A stretch of DNA of 64,000 nt from Planctomycetota bacterium. GTDB taxonomy: Bacteria > Planctomycetota > Planctomycetia > Pirellulales > Lacipirellulaceae. The position numbers and the translations under genes were made by a program. Every line of letters begins with the position of its first letter. Within the stretch, counting starts at the first letter, position 1. The stretch covers positions 1 through 64,000 of the forward strand of contig JAJDED010000028.1 in assembly GCA_029259915.1 (NCBI GenBank), in the 5' to 3' direction. Below are positions 16,672 to 26,583 of this stretch, one piece after another. The notes under the pieces are model-generated. The model was not told the DNA's origin. It saw nothing but the letters and a program-made list of their open reading frames with translations, and did no database searches.

Positions 16672-17460
16672 ATGAAACCAATGCTGATCAACTTGGTTGC
16701 GCTAGGGTCGTTAGTTATTTCCGGGACAGCCTTTGCAGGCAATCTCGGCGTGCGGGGATTGATTTTTGATAATGATGGCGTGACTCCGCTTCCAGGGACA
16801 GGGCTGACAGACGTCCTCACGGCCGATCCGGCATTACCCTTCGGTTATGTCCAGGCCGTCTACGCTGGTCTCGACGGGTTCATTGATCCTCCGAACCCCG
16901 ACGGCACAACCACTGGTGACGATTCGTTACTTGAGCGGACCGAAGCCGGCGTGCAATTCTTCACTGCCATTGGCGAAGGGTTTCCGTTTGGTCCTGCGGG
17001 AAATTTCTTTGAGGATTTTAATCACTCGCTCCCCGCGGGAAGCAACTTTTATGTGAGAGTGTGGAACAAGACTGCTCCCGCGACCTCCGACTTCTACGGA
17101 GATTCGACCACCTACACACTGGTGAGCGAGTTCTTCGACAGCAACAACTTTGGAACCTGGTCGACAAACATCCCGGTCGCCAGTGGACCAACCGCTGATT
17201 TTGACGGTGACGGCGACGTCGACAGCGCCGACGTGGTCGTTTGGCAATCGTCCTATGGCGCTGGCGCCGGGGCAGATGCCGATGGTGATGGTGACAGCGA
17301 CGGCGCCGATTTTCTTGCTTGGCAACAGCAATTCACTGGCCCCCCGTCGCTGGCCAGTGTTGCCGTGCCGGAGCCTGCTGGGGTGTGTCTGCTAATACTT
17401 GGCGCCGTTTTTCTGGCATGCAATCGACACTTAGCTAATGTAAGGAGCAACAAGTCGTGA
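16672..17460 (+). CDS. PEP-CTERM protein with dockerin-type calcium repeats
   Basis: A 262-aa exported protein: signal peptide (about 1-19, 'LINLVALGSLVISGTAFAG'), a body with 'GVRGLIFDNDGVTPLPGTG' and 'FYVRVWNKTAPATSDFYGD' of unknown fold, a dockerin-like pair (about 170-215, 'ADFDGDGDVDSADVVVWQ' and 'DADGDGDSDGADFLAWQQ') and a PEP-CTERM tail (PEP near 233). The ATG at 16672 has GGAAAGGGA upstream; an in-frame TTG at 16654 overlaps the previous gene and is less likely. The stop overlaps the next GTG start by GTGA, so these two genes are translationally coupled. Confidence 0.86.
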   Translation: MKPMLINLVALGSLVISGTAFAGNLGVRGLIFDNDGVTPLPGTGLTDVLTADPALPFGYVQAVYAGLDGFIDPPNPDGTTTGDDSLLERTEAGVQFFTAIGEGFPFGPAGNFFEDFNHSLPAGSNFYVRVWNKTAPATSDFYGDSTTYTLVSEFFDSNNFGTWSTNIPVASGPTADFDGDGDVDSADVVVWQSSYGAGAGADADGDGDSDGADFLAWQQQFTGPPSLASVAVPEPAGVCLLILGAVFLACNRHLANVRSNKS

Positions 17461-19130
17461 GTTATTTCAAACAGTTTTGTAAGCCACGGTTCAGACGATT
17501 CGGTTTCCAAGCGGCCACTATTTTAACGTGGATACTGGGCACCAACACCAAAGCTGCCGAATTGAATCCGTCGCCGACAAACTTCTTTACAATCACGATC
17601 AACAGCGGCGAACTCGGTGAAAACCACGCCGACCCTTATCAGAATCTTGGAACCATCGACGTCGCCGGCGGCACGCTTGAGAACCATGAAACTTTTGAAA
17701 TCCTCAACTTTGGCGTTCTTTCCAATCAGTTGGGAGGAACCATCAACAACTTCAAAACCATTCAATCCGAGGACTTGGGTACAACGATTTCCAATGCCGG
17801 CGTGTTCAATAATTTTGATTCTCTCGGGAATGGATACCGATTTACCAATCATCCTACTGGCGTCCTCAACAACAACACCGGAGCGACGACAATCACCAAG
17901 TTTATCTTTACCAACAACGGAACCGTCAACAATACAAATGTTTTTAGCAACGGCACCGCCTCTGACTTAGGCCTGTTTGACAACAATGCGGGAGCGACAG
18001 TCAACAGTTTTCCAGGGAGCGAGTTCAAAAATTTCGGCGATCTCAATAACCGAGGAACCTTCAATAACGAAGGGAGCTTTCGCAGTTTGCCTCCTTTCAC
18101 CGGTATCTCTGGAAGAGTGACTAACGACGGCGTTTTTAACAATCTGGCTGGGGCGTCGTTAATCAATGCAATCCGGTTCAATAGCGGCGGAATTCTGAAT
18201 AACGATGGCATGCTCTCGACCAGCCACTTCCTGGCAAACCTACCCACCGGCGTGATCAACAATAACGCCACTGGCTCGGTAACCATCAATTCTGTGCTGA
18301 GCAATTTTGGCGCAATTAACAATGCGGGAGAATTCATTTTTAGTTTTGGAGGTTCCATGCGCGACAACGGCACGTACACGCAAACAGCCGGTGTCACTCA
18401 GAACCGTAACAAATCGCTGTCCTCCTCGGTATTCGACTTTCAAGGGGGTAAGCTTTTCGGAAGCGGCCATTTGACCGGATCGGTTATGCTTGGGGGAAGC
18501 GCCATCATCGAACTCGATTCGACCTTTACCAGTCAGGTGGGATCCTTCTCATTCGACTCCTTTGCAATGACTGGCGGCACCGTGCAATTGGACCTTGGCG
18601 GTCTCGTAGCCGGAATCGATTTCGATCAGTTAAACGTCCTCGGCAACGCGAGCCTTGCGGGGACACTCGATGTCGCGCTCATCGACCCTGGTACGGGCCT
18701 GTTCGCGCCAGTAGCGGGCGACTCGTTCGACATTCTCACTGCGACCGGCGGAGTAACCGGCACGTTCACCACGGAGAATTTGCCAGTCCTTACAGGCGGA
18801 TTGAGTTGGGACGTGGTTTATGGCGCAAACGCTGTGACGCTTCAGGTGTTATCAACAACTTTGCCCGCCGATTTTGATGGCGATGGCGATGTTGATAGCG
18901 CCGACTTGGTTGTGTGGCAATCGTCCTATGGCGTCGATGCCGGGGCGGATGCCGATGGCGATGGCGACAGCGACGGCTTCGACTTTCTCGCCTGGCAACA
19001 ACAGTTCACCGGGCCCGCTGCGGTTCCGTCCGCAACTTCGGTACCGGAGCCTTCGGGAATCGTATTGCTCGTAGTGGGAAGTCTACTTTTCGTCTCGCGG
19101 GCTGGATACTCGTTTAATCATCATGTTTGA
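17457..19130 (+). CDS. PEP-CTERM/dockerin protein with Asn-rich beta-helix-like repeats
   Basis: A 557-aa exported protein. After a signal peptide (about 1-33) residues 45-300 form a repetitive Asn/Gly/Phe-rich stretch with a recurring pattern of about 20 residues ('GVFNNFDSLGNG', 'GTVNNTNVFSNGT', 'GTFNNEGSF', 'GVINNNATGSV'), suggestive of a parallel beta-helix or adhesin. The next module, 'LDVALIDPGTGLFAPVAGD' (about 405), is shared with the gene at 19171. A dockerin pair (about 468-515) and PEP-CTERM tail (PEP near 530) end the protein. The start is GTG at 17457 with TAAGGAG 10 nt upstream, overlapping the previous stop. It probably forms part of the cell surface or matrix. Confidence 0.85.
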   Translation: MSYFKQFCKPRFRRFGFQAATILTWILGTNTKAAELNPSPTNFFTITINSGELGENHADPYQNLGTIDVAGGTLENHETFEILNFGVLSNQLGGTINNFKTIQSEDLGTTISNAGVFNNFDSLGNGYRFTNHPTGVLNNNTGATTITKFIFTNNGTVNNTNVFSNGTASDLGLFDNNAGATVNSFPGSEFKNFGDLNNRGTFNNEGSFRSLPPFTGISGRVTNDGVFNNLAGASLINAIRFNSGGILNNDGMLSTSHFLANLPTGVINNNATGSVTINSVLSNFGAINNAGEFIFSFGGSMRDNGTYTQTAGVTQNRNKSLSSSVFDFQGGKLFGSGHLTGSVMLGGSAIIELDSTFTSQVGSFSFDSFAMTGGTVQLDLGGLVAGIDFDQLNVLGNASLAGTLDVALIDPGTGLFAPVAGDSFDILTATGGVTGTFTTENLPVLTGGLSWDVVYGANAVTLQVLSTTLPADFDGDGDVDSADLVVWQSSYGVDAGADADGDGDSDGFDFLAWQQQFTGPAAVPSATSVPEPSGIVLLVVGSLLFVSRAGYSFNHHV

Positions 19131-19170
19131 TTTCAATCACAAAACTAATTTTCGCAGGGAGAACAAACTT

Positions 19171-22170
19171 ATGTGTTCTTGTTATTGCAACCGTTTAGCA
19201 ACCGTTTTGATTTTGTTTGCAATGGCTTCGCCAGCTTTGGCCGTGCAGACCGTTTACACCGATGAAGCCACCTATTTGTCCGACCTCGCAACGCTAGGTT
19301 ATGTCTCAGCCACCGAAGACTTTGAGGATGACAACTTCTGGGGGTTGCTGGAACCTACCGCAACAACCACCGTGCCGGGCGTGACCAGTCAACGGATTGA
19401 GTGGATTGGGCTTGGCGGTGGAGTCAATCTTAAAAGCAGTGAGGCGCGGACTGGCGATTGGGGGTTGATAACTTCTCCAGTACACTCGCCGTTCGACGGG
19501 TTTCTTGCGACAGCGGAACAGCCACTATTTGGGGTTGGCGGTTGGCTTCGGTCGAGCAATGCGGGCGCCGGTGGGCAAAACGATATTTCGGCATTTCTCA
19601 ATGGATCGACTGTTGCGGCAGATATCTTCCAAGTGCCAACCACCCCGTACACGTTCTGGGGGGTGATCGACACGGCGGGGATCACCAGTCTTCAGTTTGA
19701 AACGGAACCTGTCGAGCCTCCCGAGCCCGGCTCGGGCGATCCGATCGATCCTTCCAAGACAATTTCTCTTGATGATTTTACGTTTGGATTTGCCACCGCT
19801 CCTACGTTACGCGAGCTGGGAACCGATTGGTCGAATGCAGCTGGCGGGACTTACACAACCGGCGACAACTGGAACGGCGGTGCAGTGCCCGCTGTGAGTG
19901 ATAATGCATTGTTCCATCTCGGCAGCGCTGCGTCATATACAGTCAACTTTTCGCAAAACGAAACGGCCAGCCAGGCGGTGATCGGCAACGACAAAGTAGC
20001 ATTCGACTTGGGTGGATTTCAATACAACCTCACCGAGCCAAACATCACACGCGAGTCGTTGATCGTCTCTGAGCGCCCCGGTGATGTCGGCGAGCTAACG
20101 ATTACCAATGGAACTATCGCCGGTGCAAACGTGGTCGTTGCGCACTCGACAACTTCCATGGGGCACATGACGGTTGGCACCGGAGCAGCGGTCAACTTGA
20201 CCGGCGCGATGCGTGTCGGCTCCGGCGGCAACGGCACGCTGGATATCCACAACGGCGGCACGCTCACCAGCGGGACCGGCAACTTCATCGGCCAACTCGG
20301 CGGCAACGGCATCGTGAATGTCGATGGCGCGAGCACGGCTTGGACCCTGTCCGGCTTTGGTGGGACGATCACAGTCGGTTCCGGCGGCGGGACGGGTACG
20401 CTGAACATCACCGCCGGCGCCACCGTGACGGCCGGATCGATCGTCGGCGGCAAACTTACGGACAATGGACTGAGCAGCAACACAACTGGCTCTGGAGCGA
20501 TCAACGTTTCTGGCACAGGCACCACGCTGAACGCTGGCTCGATCACCCTTGCCCAAGACGCCAACGGCGCGCCAAGCTCGATGAACATCAGCGGCGGCGC
20601 ATTGGTCGTGGGGGCAAGCGGCTTGATCGCGATCTCCTCTGATGCCGACGTCGTGCTCGACGGCCCTGGCTCAAGCTGGACTATGAACATCGGCGGCTCT
20701 TCGCGCGGCACGCTCCACGTAGGCCTGGGCGACCAGAACGGCACCTTTGCCAGCTTCCCACCGCCGCCCTTGCACACTGGTACACTCACCATCCAGAACG
20801 GCGCCTCCGTGCAAGCCGAACAAACCTTCATCGGACGCACTCGCACGGGTCGCGGTGTTCTTACCGTCACTGGAGTCGGTTCGTTGTGGTCGTCCGGTTC
20901 GCAGTTTTCGGGCAACACGTTTATTGGTCACGATGGTGACGGCGAACTCAACGTTCTCGCGGGCGGCTCCGTGCAAACCGGCCAAGCCTTCATCGGCCGC
21001 CTCGGCCTGCGCGACCAACTGCGCGGTGTCGCGAATGTCGACGGTGCCGGCTCAAATTGGACGACCCCCTCGACAATCTGGGTTGGTTTTAACAACGACC
21101 CGCTGGTCTACATCGGCGCGGGACTGTTCTTTGCCGAGGGTGTACTGAATGTCACCAACGCTGGTTCAGTCAACGCGGGGCAATTGTCGCTTGCGGGGCG
21201 TAAGGTTTCCAAGGGCGTTGTGAATATCACGGGAACCGGATCTGTGGTAGCGGCCAATTCGGTAACCTTCGGCAAGACCTTCACTTCCACATTCACTTTT
21301 GGTTCCAATGCCGAGATGAATATCTCGGCGGGTGGGTTGCTCGACGTGACAGGAAACATGGATATCCACCATGGCATCCTCACGCTCAATGGTGGCACGG
21401 TAAATGCTGCGAATCTTCAGCTTCACGGAGAGAATCTTATCGAACCAGGTTCCCCCAGCGAAACGGGAGACACACGAGTCACATTGACTGGCACGGGGCA
21501 AATCAATGCCAACGTGCTCAACTCCGGCGGATTCATTTCTCCGGGACTATCGGCCGGAGTTCTCGATATCAATGGCGACCTGACCCAGCTTTTTGATGGC
21601 ACGCTCGATATCGAGCTTGGGGGTTTACTACAAGGCACCGAACACGATTTGTTTAATGTTTCTGGCATTGCCAACTTGGGGGGAATGCTTGACGTATCGC
21701 TCATCGATCCAGGAACTGGTCTGTTTGCGCCCGCGTTGGGCGACTCGTTTGACATCCTCACTGCCGCAGGCGGAGTGAGCGGCAAATTTGCAGGGCTCAA
21801 CTTTCCCGCCTTGGGAGGAGGATTGGGTTGGGGCGTGACCTACGGACCCAACACGGTCTCGGTTCGAGTTCTCACGGTCGCTTTGTCGCCCGACTTTGAT
21901 TTTGATGGTGACGTAGACGGTGCCGACCTGGCCGTGTGGGAAGCGTCGTATGCCGCCGGCGCCGGAGCGGATGCCAACGGCGACTTCAACAGCGACGGTT
22001 TCGATTTTCTCGCCTGGCAACGACAGCTCACTGGCCCGGGACCGCCGGTCAGCGTTGCCGTGCCGGAGCCCAATTCTAAGTGGACATTCTTGTCCGGTTT
22101 AGTCATACTGCTTCTATTCAAGGGGGGTCGTCTCGAATCACCGGTAGCCCGTTTTTCCTGCTTTGTATGA
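19171..22170 (+). CDS. Large PEP-CTERM/dockerin protein with autotransporter-like repeats
   Basis: A 999-aa exported protein: signal peptide (about 1-25, 'LATVLILFAMASPALAVQ'), an N-terminal domain (30-220), then long Gly/Thr/Asn-rich repeats (about 220-800) with recurring 'GNGTLDIHNGG', 'GTGTLNITAGA' and 'LTIQNGASVQAEQTFIGR' units as in autotransporter-associated beta strands. A module 'LDVSLIDPGTGLFAPALGD' (about 845), a dockerin pair (about 905-950) and a PEP-CTERM tail (PEP near 965) follow. The tail after the helix lacks the usual Arg cluster ('FKGGRLESPVARFSCFV'). I use the ATG at 19171 with AGGGAGA upstream; an in-frame ATG at 19123 overlaps the previous gene. Confidence 0.85.
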   Translation: MCSCYCNRLATVLILFAMASPALAVQTVYTDEATYLSDLATLGYVSATEDFEDDNFWGLLEPTATTTVPGVTSQRIEWIGLGGGVNLKSSEARTGDWGLITSPVHSPFDGFLATAEQPLFGVGGWLRSSNAGAGGQNDISAFLNGSTVAADIFQVPTTPYTFWGVIDTAGITSLQFETEPVEPPEPGSGDPIDPSKTISLDDFTFGFATAPTLRELGTDWSNAAGGTYTTGDNWNGGAVPAVSDNALFHLGSAASYTVNFSQNETASQAVIGNDKVAFDLGGFQYNLTEPNITRESLIVSERPGDVGELTITNGTIAGANVVVAHSTTSMGHMTVGTGAAVNLTGAMRVGSGGNGTLDIHNGGTLTSGTGNFIGQLGGNGIVNVDGASTAWTLSGFGGTITVGSGGGTGTLNITAGATVTAGSIVGGKLTDNGLSSNTTGSGAINVSGTGTTLNAGSITLAQDANGAPSSMNISGGALVVGASGLIAISSDADVVLDGPGSSWTMNIGGSSRGTLHVGLGDQNGTFASFPPPPLHTGTLTIQNGASVQAEQTFIGRTRTGRGVLTVTGVGSLWSSGSQFSGNTFIGHDGDGELNVLAGGSVQTGQAFIGRLGLRDQLRGVANVDGAGSNWTTPSTIWVGFNNDPLVYIGAGLFFAEGVLNVTNAGSVNAGQLSLAGRKVSKGVVNITGTGSVVAANSVTFGKTFTSTFTFGSNAEMNISAGGLLDVTGNMDIHHGILTLNGGTVNAANLQLHGENLIEPGSPSETGDTRVTLTGTGQINANVLNSGGFISPGLSAGVLDINGDLTQLFDGTLDIELGGLLQGTEHDLFNVSGIANLGGMLDVSLIDPGTGLFAPALGDSFDILTAAGGVSGKFAGLNFPALGGGLGWGVTYGPNTVSVRVLTVALSPDFDFDGDVDGADLAVWEASYAAGAGADANGDFNSDGFDFLAWQRQLTGPGPPVSVAVPEPNSKWTFLSGLVILLLFKGGRLESPVARFSCFV

Positions 22171-22252
22171 AAAGTGGTTGCATGTGTTGGAACTGTGTTG
22201 AAACGAATGCAAGGGAGTGATCGTCACCTAGTTTTCTTAATGGGGGTGTGTC

Positions 22253-23122
22253 ATGAGCGTTCTAAGAAATTCTGTTTTGGTTTCATTGTGTGTCTTGTTT
22301 CTGGCAGATTTATCGTTTGCCACTTTGGTTGACAATGGTGATGGCACGATTACACAGATTCGAACCGACGGCTCGCAACTGATGTGGCTTCAAGATGCCA
22401 ACTATGCGGCCACGTCGGGCTATCCTGACTACGAAACGGTGACGGAGTACTGCTACACACCCAACCCGGCCACATGTTTTTCTATAGCGCCGCAGATTGG
22501 TTTGACCCATGCGGATGCCATTACCTGGGCAAGCACACTTGATTTTGCAGGCCATACCGACTGGCGCATGGCTTCTGGATTAAATCCGGACGGATCGGGT
22601 CCAGTAATTGGTTTCGCAGGGCTAGGGGCAATAGGCGAGATGATAAACCTCACTGTGACGGAGGGAATATGGCGCGATGCACCGGGCCCTTTTTCCAACG
22701 TACAACTTTCCTATTGGACAAGTTCGTCAGGTCCAGACTTTGACGATGGTATCTGGGACCATCTCGTGTTGAACAGTTCCCAAGCTGTCTTGCAGTCCAA
22801 GCAGGTAGTTGTGGGACCAGACATCTTCGTACTCAGAAGATTCGCAGGCTGGGCAGTGCGCGATGTCACCGTTGTGCTGGACACCGCGGATTTTGACGGC
22901 GATGGTGACGTAGACAGTGCCGACCTGATCGTGTGGCAATCGTCCTATGGCGTCAACGCCGGGGCCGATGCCGACGGCGACGGGGAAAGTGATGGCGATG
23001 ATTTCCTGATTTGGCAGCAGCAATTTACCGGATCCGTCCCCATTTTCGCTGTGCCGGAACCAAGCACACTTACCTATATTTCCCTGGTTTTTATGGGATT
23101 TTTAGGCGTTTTTCGGCGTTAA
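22253..23122 (+). CDS. Lcl/DUF1566-domain PEP-CTERM protein with dockerin repeats
   Basis: A 289-aa exported protein: signal peptide (about 1-23), a DUF1566 (Lcl C-terminal) type domain (about 25-205) seen from 'VDNGDGTITQIRTDGSQLMW', 'ADAITWASTLDFAGHTDWRM' and 'YWTSSSG', a dockerin pair (about 215-260, 'ADFDGDGDVDSADLIVWQ'), and a C-terminal 'VPEPSTLTYISLVFMGFLG' with PEP near 268 and terminal 'FRR'. DUF1566 domains occur in bacterial surface proteins and resemble a C-type lectin fold. The ATG is preceded by GGGGGTG. It is separated from neighbours by gaps of 80-130 nt. Confidence 0.87.
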   Translation: MSVLRNSVLVSLCVLFLADLSFATLVDNGDGTITQIRTDGSQLMWLQDANYAATSGYPDYETVTEYCYTPNPATCFSIAPQIGLTHADAITWASTLDFAGHTDWRMASGLNPDGSGPVIGFAGLGAIGEMINLTVTEGIWRDAPGPFSNVQLSYWTSSSGPDFDDGIWDHLVLNSSQAVLQSKQVVVGPDIFVLRRFAGWAVRDVTVVLDTADFDGDGDVDSADLIVWQSSYGVNAGADADGDGESDGDDFLIWQQQFTGSVPIFAVPEPSTLTYISLVFMGFLGVFRR

Positions 23123-23256
23123 TCGCCCTCTCTTGAGATTCTATGTCGGTTCACGGCCTCATTATCTGCTCTCCATGTTGGCAGGGCATTTTCTTCACAT
23201 TTGGGTGAAGAGTTCTCGTGCCTCAATTCGGATGAGTTAAACGGGGAAGTGATACG

Positions 23257-26200
23257 ATGAAGCGTTTGCAGGGAAATTTGGTGGCTTGGAAGAAAATTTT
23301 CTTCTTCGTGGTATTGGCTGAACTAGCTGCTCTAGCTGCCCCCACCATGGCCCAAATTCCGATTCAGTGGACGAACCCTGTAACGGGTCCCACGGCTGGG
23401 GATTGGTTCAACGCCGCGAATTGGAGCACGGTAGTTCCCACTGCGTTAGATTCCGCTCAGATCAACAATGGTGGCGAAGCCCGAATCACTGGCAGCGTGG
23501 GGGTCAACCGCATCGGGGTCGGCTTGAACGGTGGCACAGGATTTTTGGCAAGTACAACTCCAGCGATCTCCATTTCAACTATCGAAGATTTTGATACGGG
23601 AGAAACCACTGGAGCATTCGCGTTAGGTCCTCAAACGGTCACCAGTAACGGCACCACGACGATAACCGATGCCACTAGCATTATCATTGGCACGGGAGGA
23701 ACAGGCGATCTGGATGTCGGTCAGGCAGCCGCCACGCTGGGTGCCACGGGCAACGCAACCGGCGTACTTACTATTGAACGTGTTCCTTTTGTGCAGGTCG
23801 CCGACGACGCCGACGTTGGTCATTCAAGCGGTTCAGCAACTGCCAACTCAAACGGAACATTCAATGCGCATAATATCGGCACGCTCGACGTAGGGAAATT
23901 TATGAATGTTGGCGAGGCAGCTGATTCCTCAGATTTTAGAAGTGCCACGGGAGCGTTTAATTCAAGCTTCGTCAACCTGCTGATGGTGAAAGACGATTTT
24001 ATCGTTGGCCGAGCATTTAGCGGAGGTGGAACAGGCACCAGCAACGCGACGGCGAGCATTGTCGATGCCGGAACGATCGACGCCGGAGGAGATTTCGTGG
24101 TCGGACGCGCAACGGCCAAAGGTGGCGGCACTGCCCAAACAAGCGCGACGTTAGACATCCAAAGAACCACGACACTACTCGTGGCAAACAACTTCAGCGT
24201 AGGGCAAGTCACCAGCGCGCTCAAGCTACCAGGGGGGACGGTAGTAAGCGGCCAGGCCGATTCCTTGAATATAACCGCCACACTTACAAACGTTGCCAAC
24301 ATTACCACAGGCACGGGCATGTTCGTCGGGCGAGCCTTTACCAGAGATAACTCCAAGGGCAGTGCGACTGGAACTTTAACCATCGACACCGCCACCTCAG
24401 TAACCGTTGGCGCAGATCTGGACGTGGGACAAACTGGTAGTACCGGCATTGCTACCGACTTGGGTCTCAGTACAAGCGGTACAGGCAACTTAACGGTTCG
24501 CAATGTGACCGGGACATTTGGCATCGCCGGAGACATTGACCTCGGCAAAGCGGGCAGCGTTGCCAACACCACCACGCAAGGCAATGGAACGCTGTTGGTT
24601 GAAAATGTTGGCGCGCTGAATGTTGCTTTCGATTTGGACGTGGGGCAAGTTAGCGGTGCCGGGCAGTCGTCTGGCGTTGGCATGGCCACGATTCGCACAA
24701 CTCCCAGTATCATCGTTGGCAACGATCTCGACGTCGGCTTTACTTCGGGTTCTTCAACCAGCTCGAACAGCGGCAATGGAACTCTGGCGATCTCCGATGC
24801 GACAGTCTCGATCGGTTTTGCCAATCCGTTGCTTCCCGGCTCTCTCAGCTTGGGCAATGCAGGCGTAGCGCTCGGAACACGCGCACAAGGCCAGGGAATT
24901 GCAACTTTTGAACGATCGTCCATTACGGTTGCAAACCGCGTAGCCGTGGGTAGACTCTCCGGCGGAAGTTTAGAAGCTACGACAACTTCAAGTGGGACAC
25001 TCAATCTTATCGATAGCTCGGTCACGACTCCGACCTTCGAGGTCGCCAATGTCCTTTTAGGTACCGCAGGAACCGTCGACGGAACAGTTAATCTTGAGTC
25101 GTCACTTGTGAATGTCACCGGCGCAATGACACTGGAACCGGGGTCGCTATTCGACTTTGGTCTGTCGGGCGCGACGAAAGCTGATGGAACCGGCGCATTG
25201 GGACAATATAGCGCGATCAACTCTGGCAGTGCAAATCTTGCCGGTGATTTGAACGTGTCGCTACTGGATGGTTATGTTCCGGCAACGACCACTTCATTCG
25301 AAATCATTACGGGATTGCGAGCAGGTAATTTTGACAATGTCACTTTCCCGGTGGTACCAGGATTGATGTGGCGGATCAACTACAACCCCAATTCGGTAGT
25401 GATTCGAGCGCTGGTCGGACTCACAGCCGATTTCAACAACAGTGGAATCGTCGACGCGGCCGATCTGGCGATTTGGCAGTCGTCTTACGGCATCAATGCG
25501 TTGGCCGATGCCGACAACGATGGCGATTCGGATGGGGAAGACTTCATCGAATGGCAACGTCAGCTCGGACTCAGCCCGCCGATCAGCGCCTCGACTGTGG
25601 CAGTTCCCGAGCCTTCCACCTTTGTGTTGGCACTCATGTCGGCCATGGGAATATGGTCGCAGCGCAGATCCATTCACAACAAGAGCAACCCGCTTAAAAC
25701 CAAAACACACCACCAGCAGTCTCTTGAGAAAGCTGAATCGTTACCCTGCGGATTCACGCTCGTTGAGCTGCTGGTGGTGATTTCTATTATCGGCGTGTTG
25801 ATCGCGCTGTTGCTGCCCGCTGTGCAGGCCAGTCGAGAAGCGGCTCGAAAAACCCAGTGCGTCAACAATCTCAAGCAAATTGGCTTGGCGTTTCAAAATC
25901 ATGATGGTGCACACGGAGTGTTTCCAAGCGGGGGCTGGAACTGGAACCACCAACCTACATATGACAATGGTCGTCCCGTCTCAGGGGCGGACCAGCATGC
26001 CGGGTGGGGGTTCCAAATCCTCCCTTATATCGAAGCACAGAATGTTTGGAATGCAGGGCCTATCGAAGCGATTGGAGCGGAATTGAGCGTCTATTTTTGT
26101 CCTTCGCGTCGACCGCCACAATCGATTGTCCGCCCCGACAAATATATTCCCGCACTCACCGGGAGCACAATCCGCCATGCTTTGTGTGATTATGCCACCT

Positions 26201-26583
26201 CGAATCGTGAAATGACTGGCGTGCTGCGTCGCTTCGAACCCATCGGACTAAGGGAAGTCACCGACGGCACCACCCATACGCTGTTGGCCGCGGACAAACG
26301 ATTGAATCTTGCCCACTTGGGAGAAGATCAAGACGACGACAATGAAGGTTACACCGTCGGTTGGAACGAAGATACGATTCGTCGTACCGACGAATCGCCT
26401 GCCCCCGATCACTTTGGTGACGGCGATGGCGACAAACTCTTTGGATCTTCACACCCGGGAATAATTAATGCGGCGCTGGTCGACGGTTCGGTGCGCACTG
26501 TGTCTTTCAATATTGATAAAGACGTGTTTGAACTTTTGGGCAATATTTCCGACGGAGAGCAGGTGGACGATGAAACTCTCTAA
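23257..26583 (+). CDS. Fusion: PEP-CTERM/dockerin surface protein joined to DUF1559 prepilin-like protein
   Basis: One uninterrupted 1108-aa frame. Residues 1-35 are a signal peptide; 35-700 are repetitive beta-strand units ('LDVGQ', '[11 protein letters not shown]', '[13 protein letters not shown]') as in autotransporter-like proteins. A dockerin pair lies at about 724-770 and a PEP-CTERM signal at about 784-810 (PEP, helix '[13 protein letters not shown]', then 'SQRRS'). After a 22-residue basic linker a complete prepilin motif '[15 protein letters not shown]' (Gly near 832) begins a full DUF1559 domain with '[14 protein letters not shown]' and the C-terminal '[14 protein letters not shown]' (about 1065). 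Predicted topology is outside, helix, short cytoplasmic linker, helix, outside. No good internal start was found between the parts (only ATGs at 25636 and 25645 inside the first helix, without ribosome-binding sites). The end overlaps the next gene by 14 nt. Confidence 0.85.
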   Translation: MKRLQGNLVAWKKIFFFVVLAELAALAAPTMAQIPIQWTNPVTGPTAGDWFNAANWSTVVPTALDSAQINNGGEARITGSVGVNRIGVGLNGGTGFLASTTPAISISTIEDFDTGETTGAFALGPQTVTSNGTTTITDATSIIIGTGGTGDLDVGQAAATLGATGNATGVLTIERVPFVQVADDADVGHSSGSATANSNGTFNAHNIGTLDVGKFMNVGEAADSSDFRSATGAFNSSFVNLLMVKDDFIVGRAFSGGGTGTSNATASIVDAGTIDAGGDFVVGRATAKGGGTAQTSATLDIQRTTTLLVANNFSVGQVTSALKLPGGTVVSGQADSLNITATLTNVANITTGTGMFVGRAFTRDNSKGSATGTLTIDTATSVTVGADLDVGQTGSTGIATDLGLSTSGTGNLTVRNVTGTFGIAGDIDLGKAGSVANTTTQGNGTLLVENVGALNVAFDLDVGQVSGAGQSSGVGMATIRTTPSIIVGNDLDVGFTSGSSTSSNSGNGTLAISDATVSIGFANPLLPGSLSLGNAGVALGTRAQGQGIATFERSSITVANRVAVGRLSGGSLEATTTSSGTLNLIDSSVTTPTFEVANVLLGTAGTVDGTVNLESSLVNVTGAMTLEPGSLFDFGLSGATKADGTGALGQYSAINSGSANLAGDLNVSLLDGYVPATTTSFEIITGLRAGNFDNVTFPVVPGLMWRINYNPNSVVIRALVGLTADFNNSGIVDAADLAIWQSSYGINALADADNDGDSDGEDFIEWQRQLGLSPPISASTVAVPEPSTFVLALMSAMGIWSQRRSIHNKSNPLKTKTHHQQSLEKAESLPCGFTLVELLVVISIIGVLIALLLPAVQASREAARKTQCVNNLKQIGLAFQNHDGAHGVFPSGGWNWNHQPTYDNGRPVSGADQHAGWGFQILPYIEAQNVWNAGPIEAIGAELSVYFCPSRRPPQSIVRPDKYIPALTGSTIRHALCDYATSNREMTGVLRRFEPIGLREVTDGTTHTLLAADKRLNLAHLGEDQDDDNEGYTVGWNEDTIRRTDESPAPDHFGDGDGDKLFGSSHPGIINAALVDGSVRTVSFNIDKDVFELLGNISDGEQVDDETL

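Noticed and set aside
20019-20918. 299-codon minus-strand frame opposite the gene at 19171
   Set aside because: Antisense of Gly/Thr/Asn-rich repeats; no domain and no start context.
23820-25220. 466-codon minus-strand frame opposite the fusion gene
   Set aside because: Its long, Pro/Val/Ser-rich translation is the antisense of repetitive beta-strand codons; the plus-strand gene has signal peptide, dockerin and sorting motifs.
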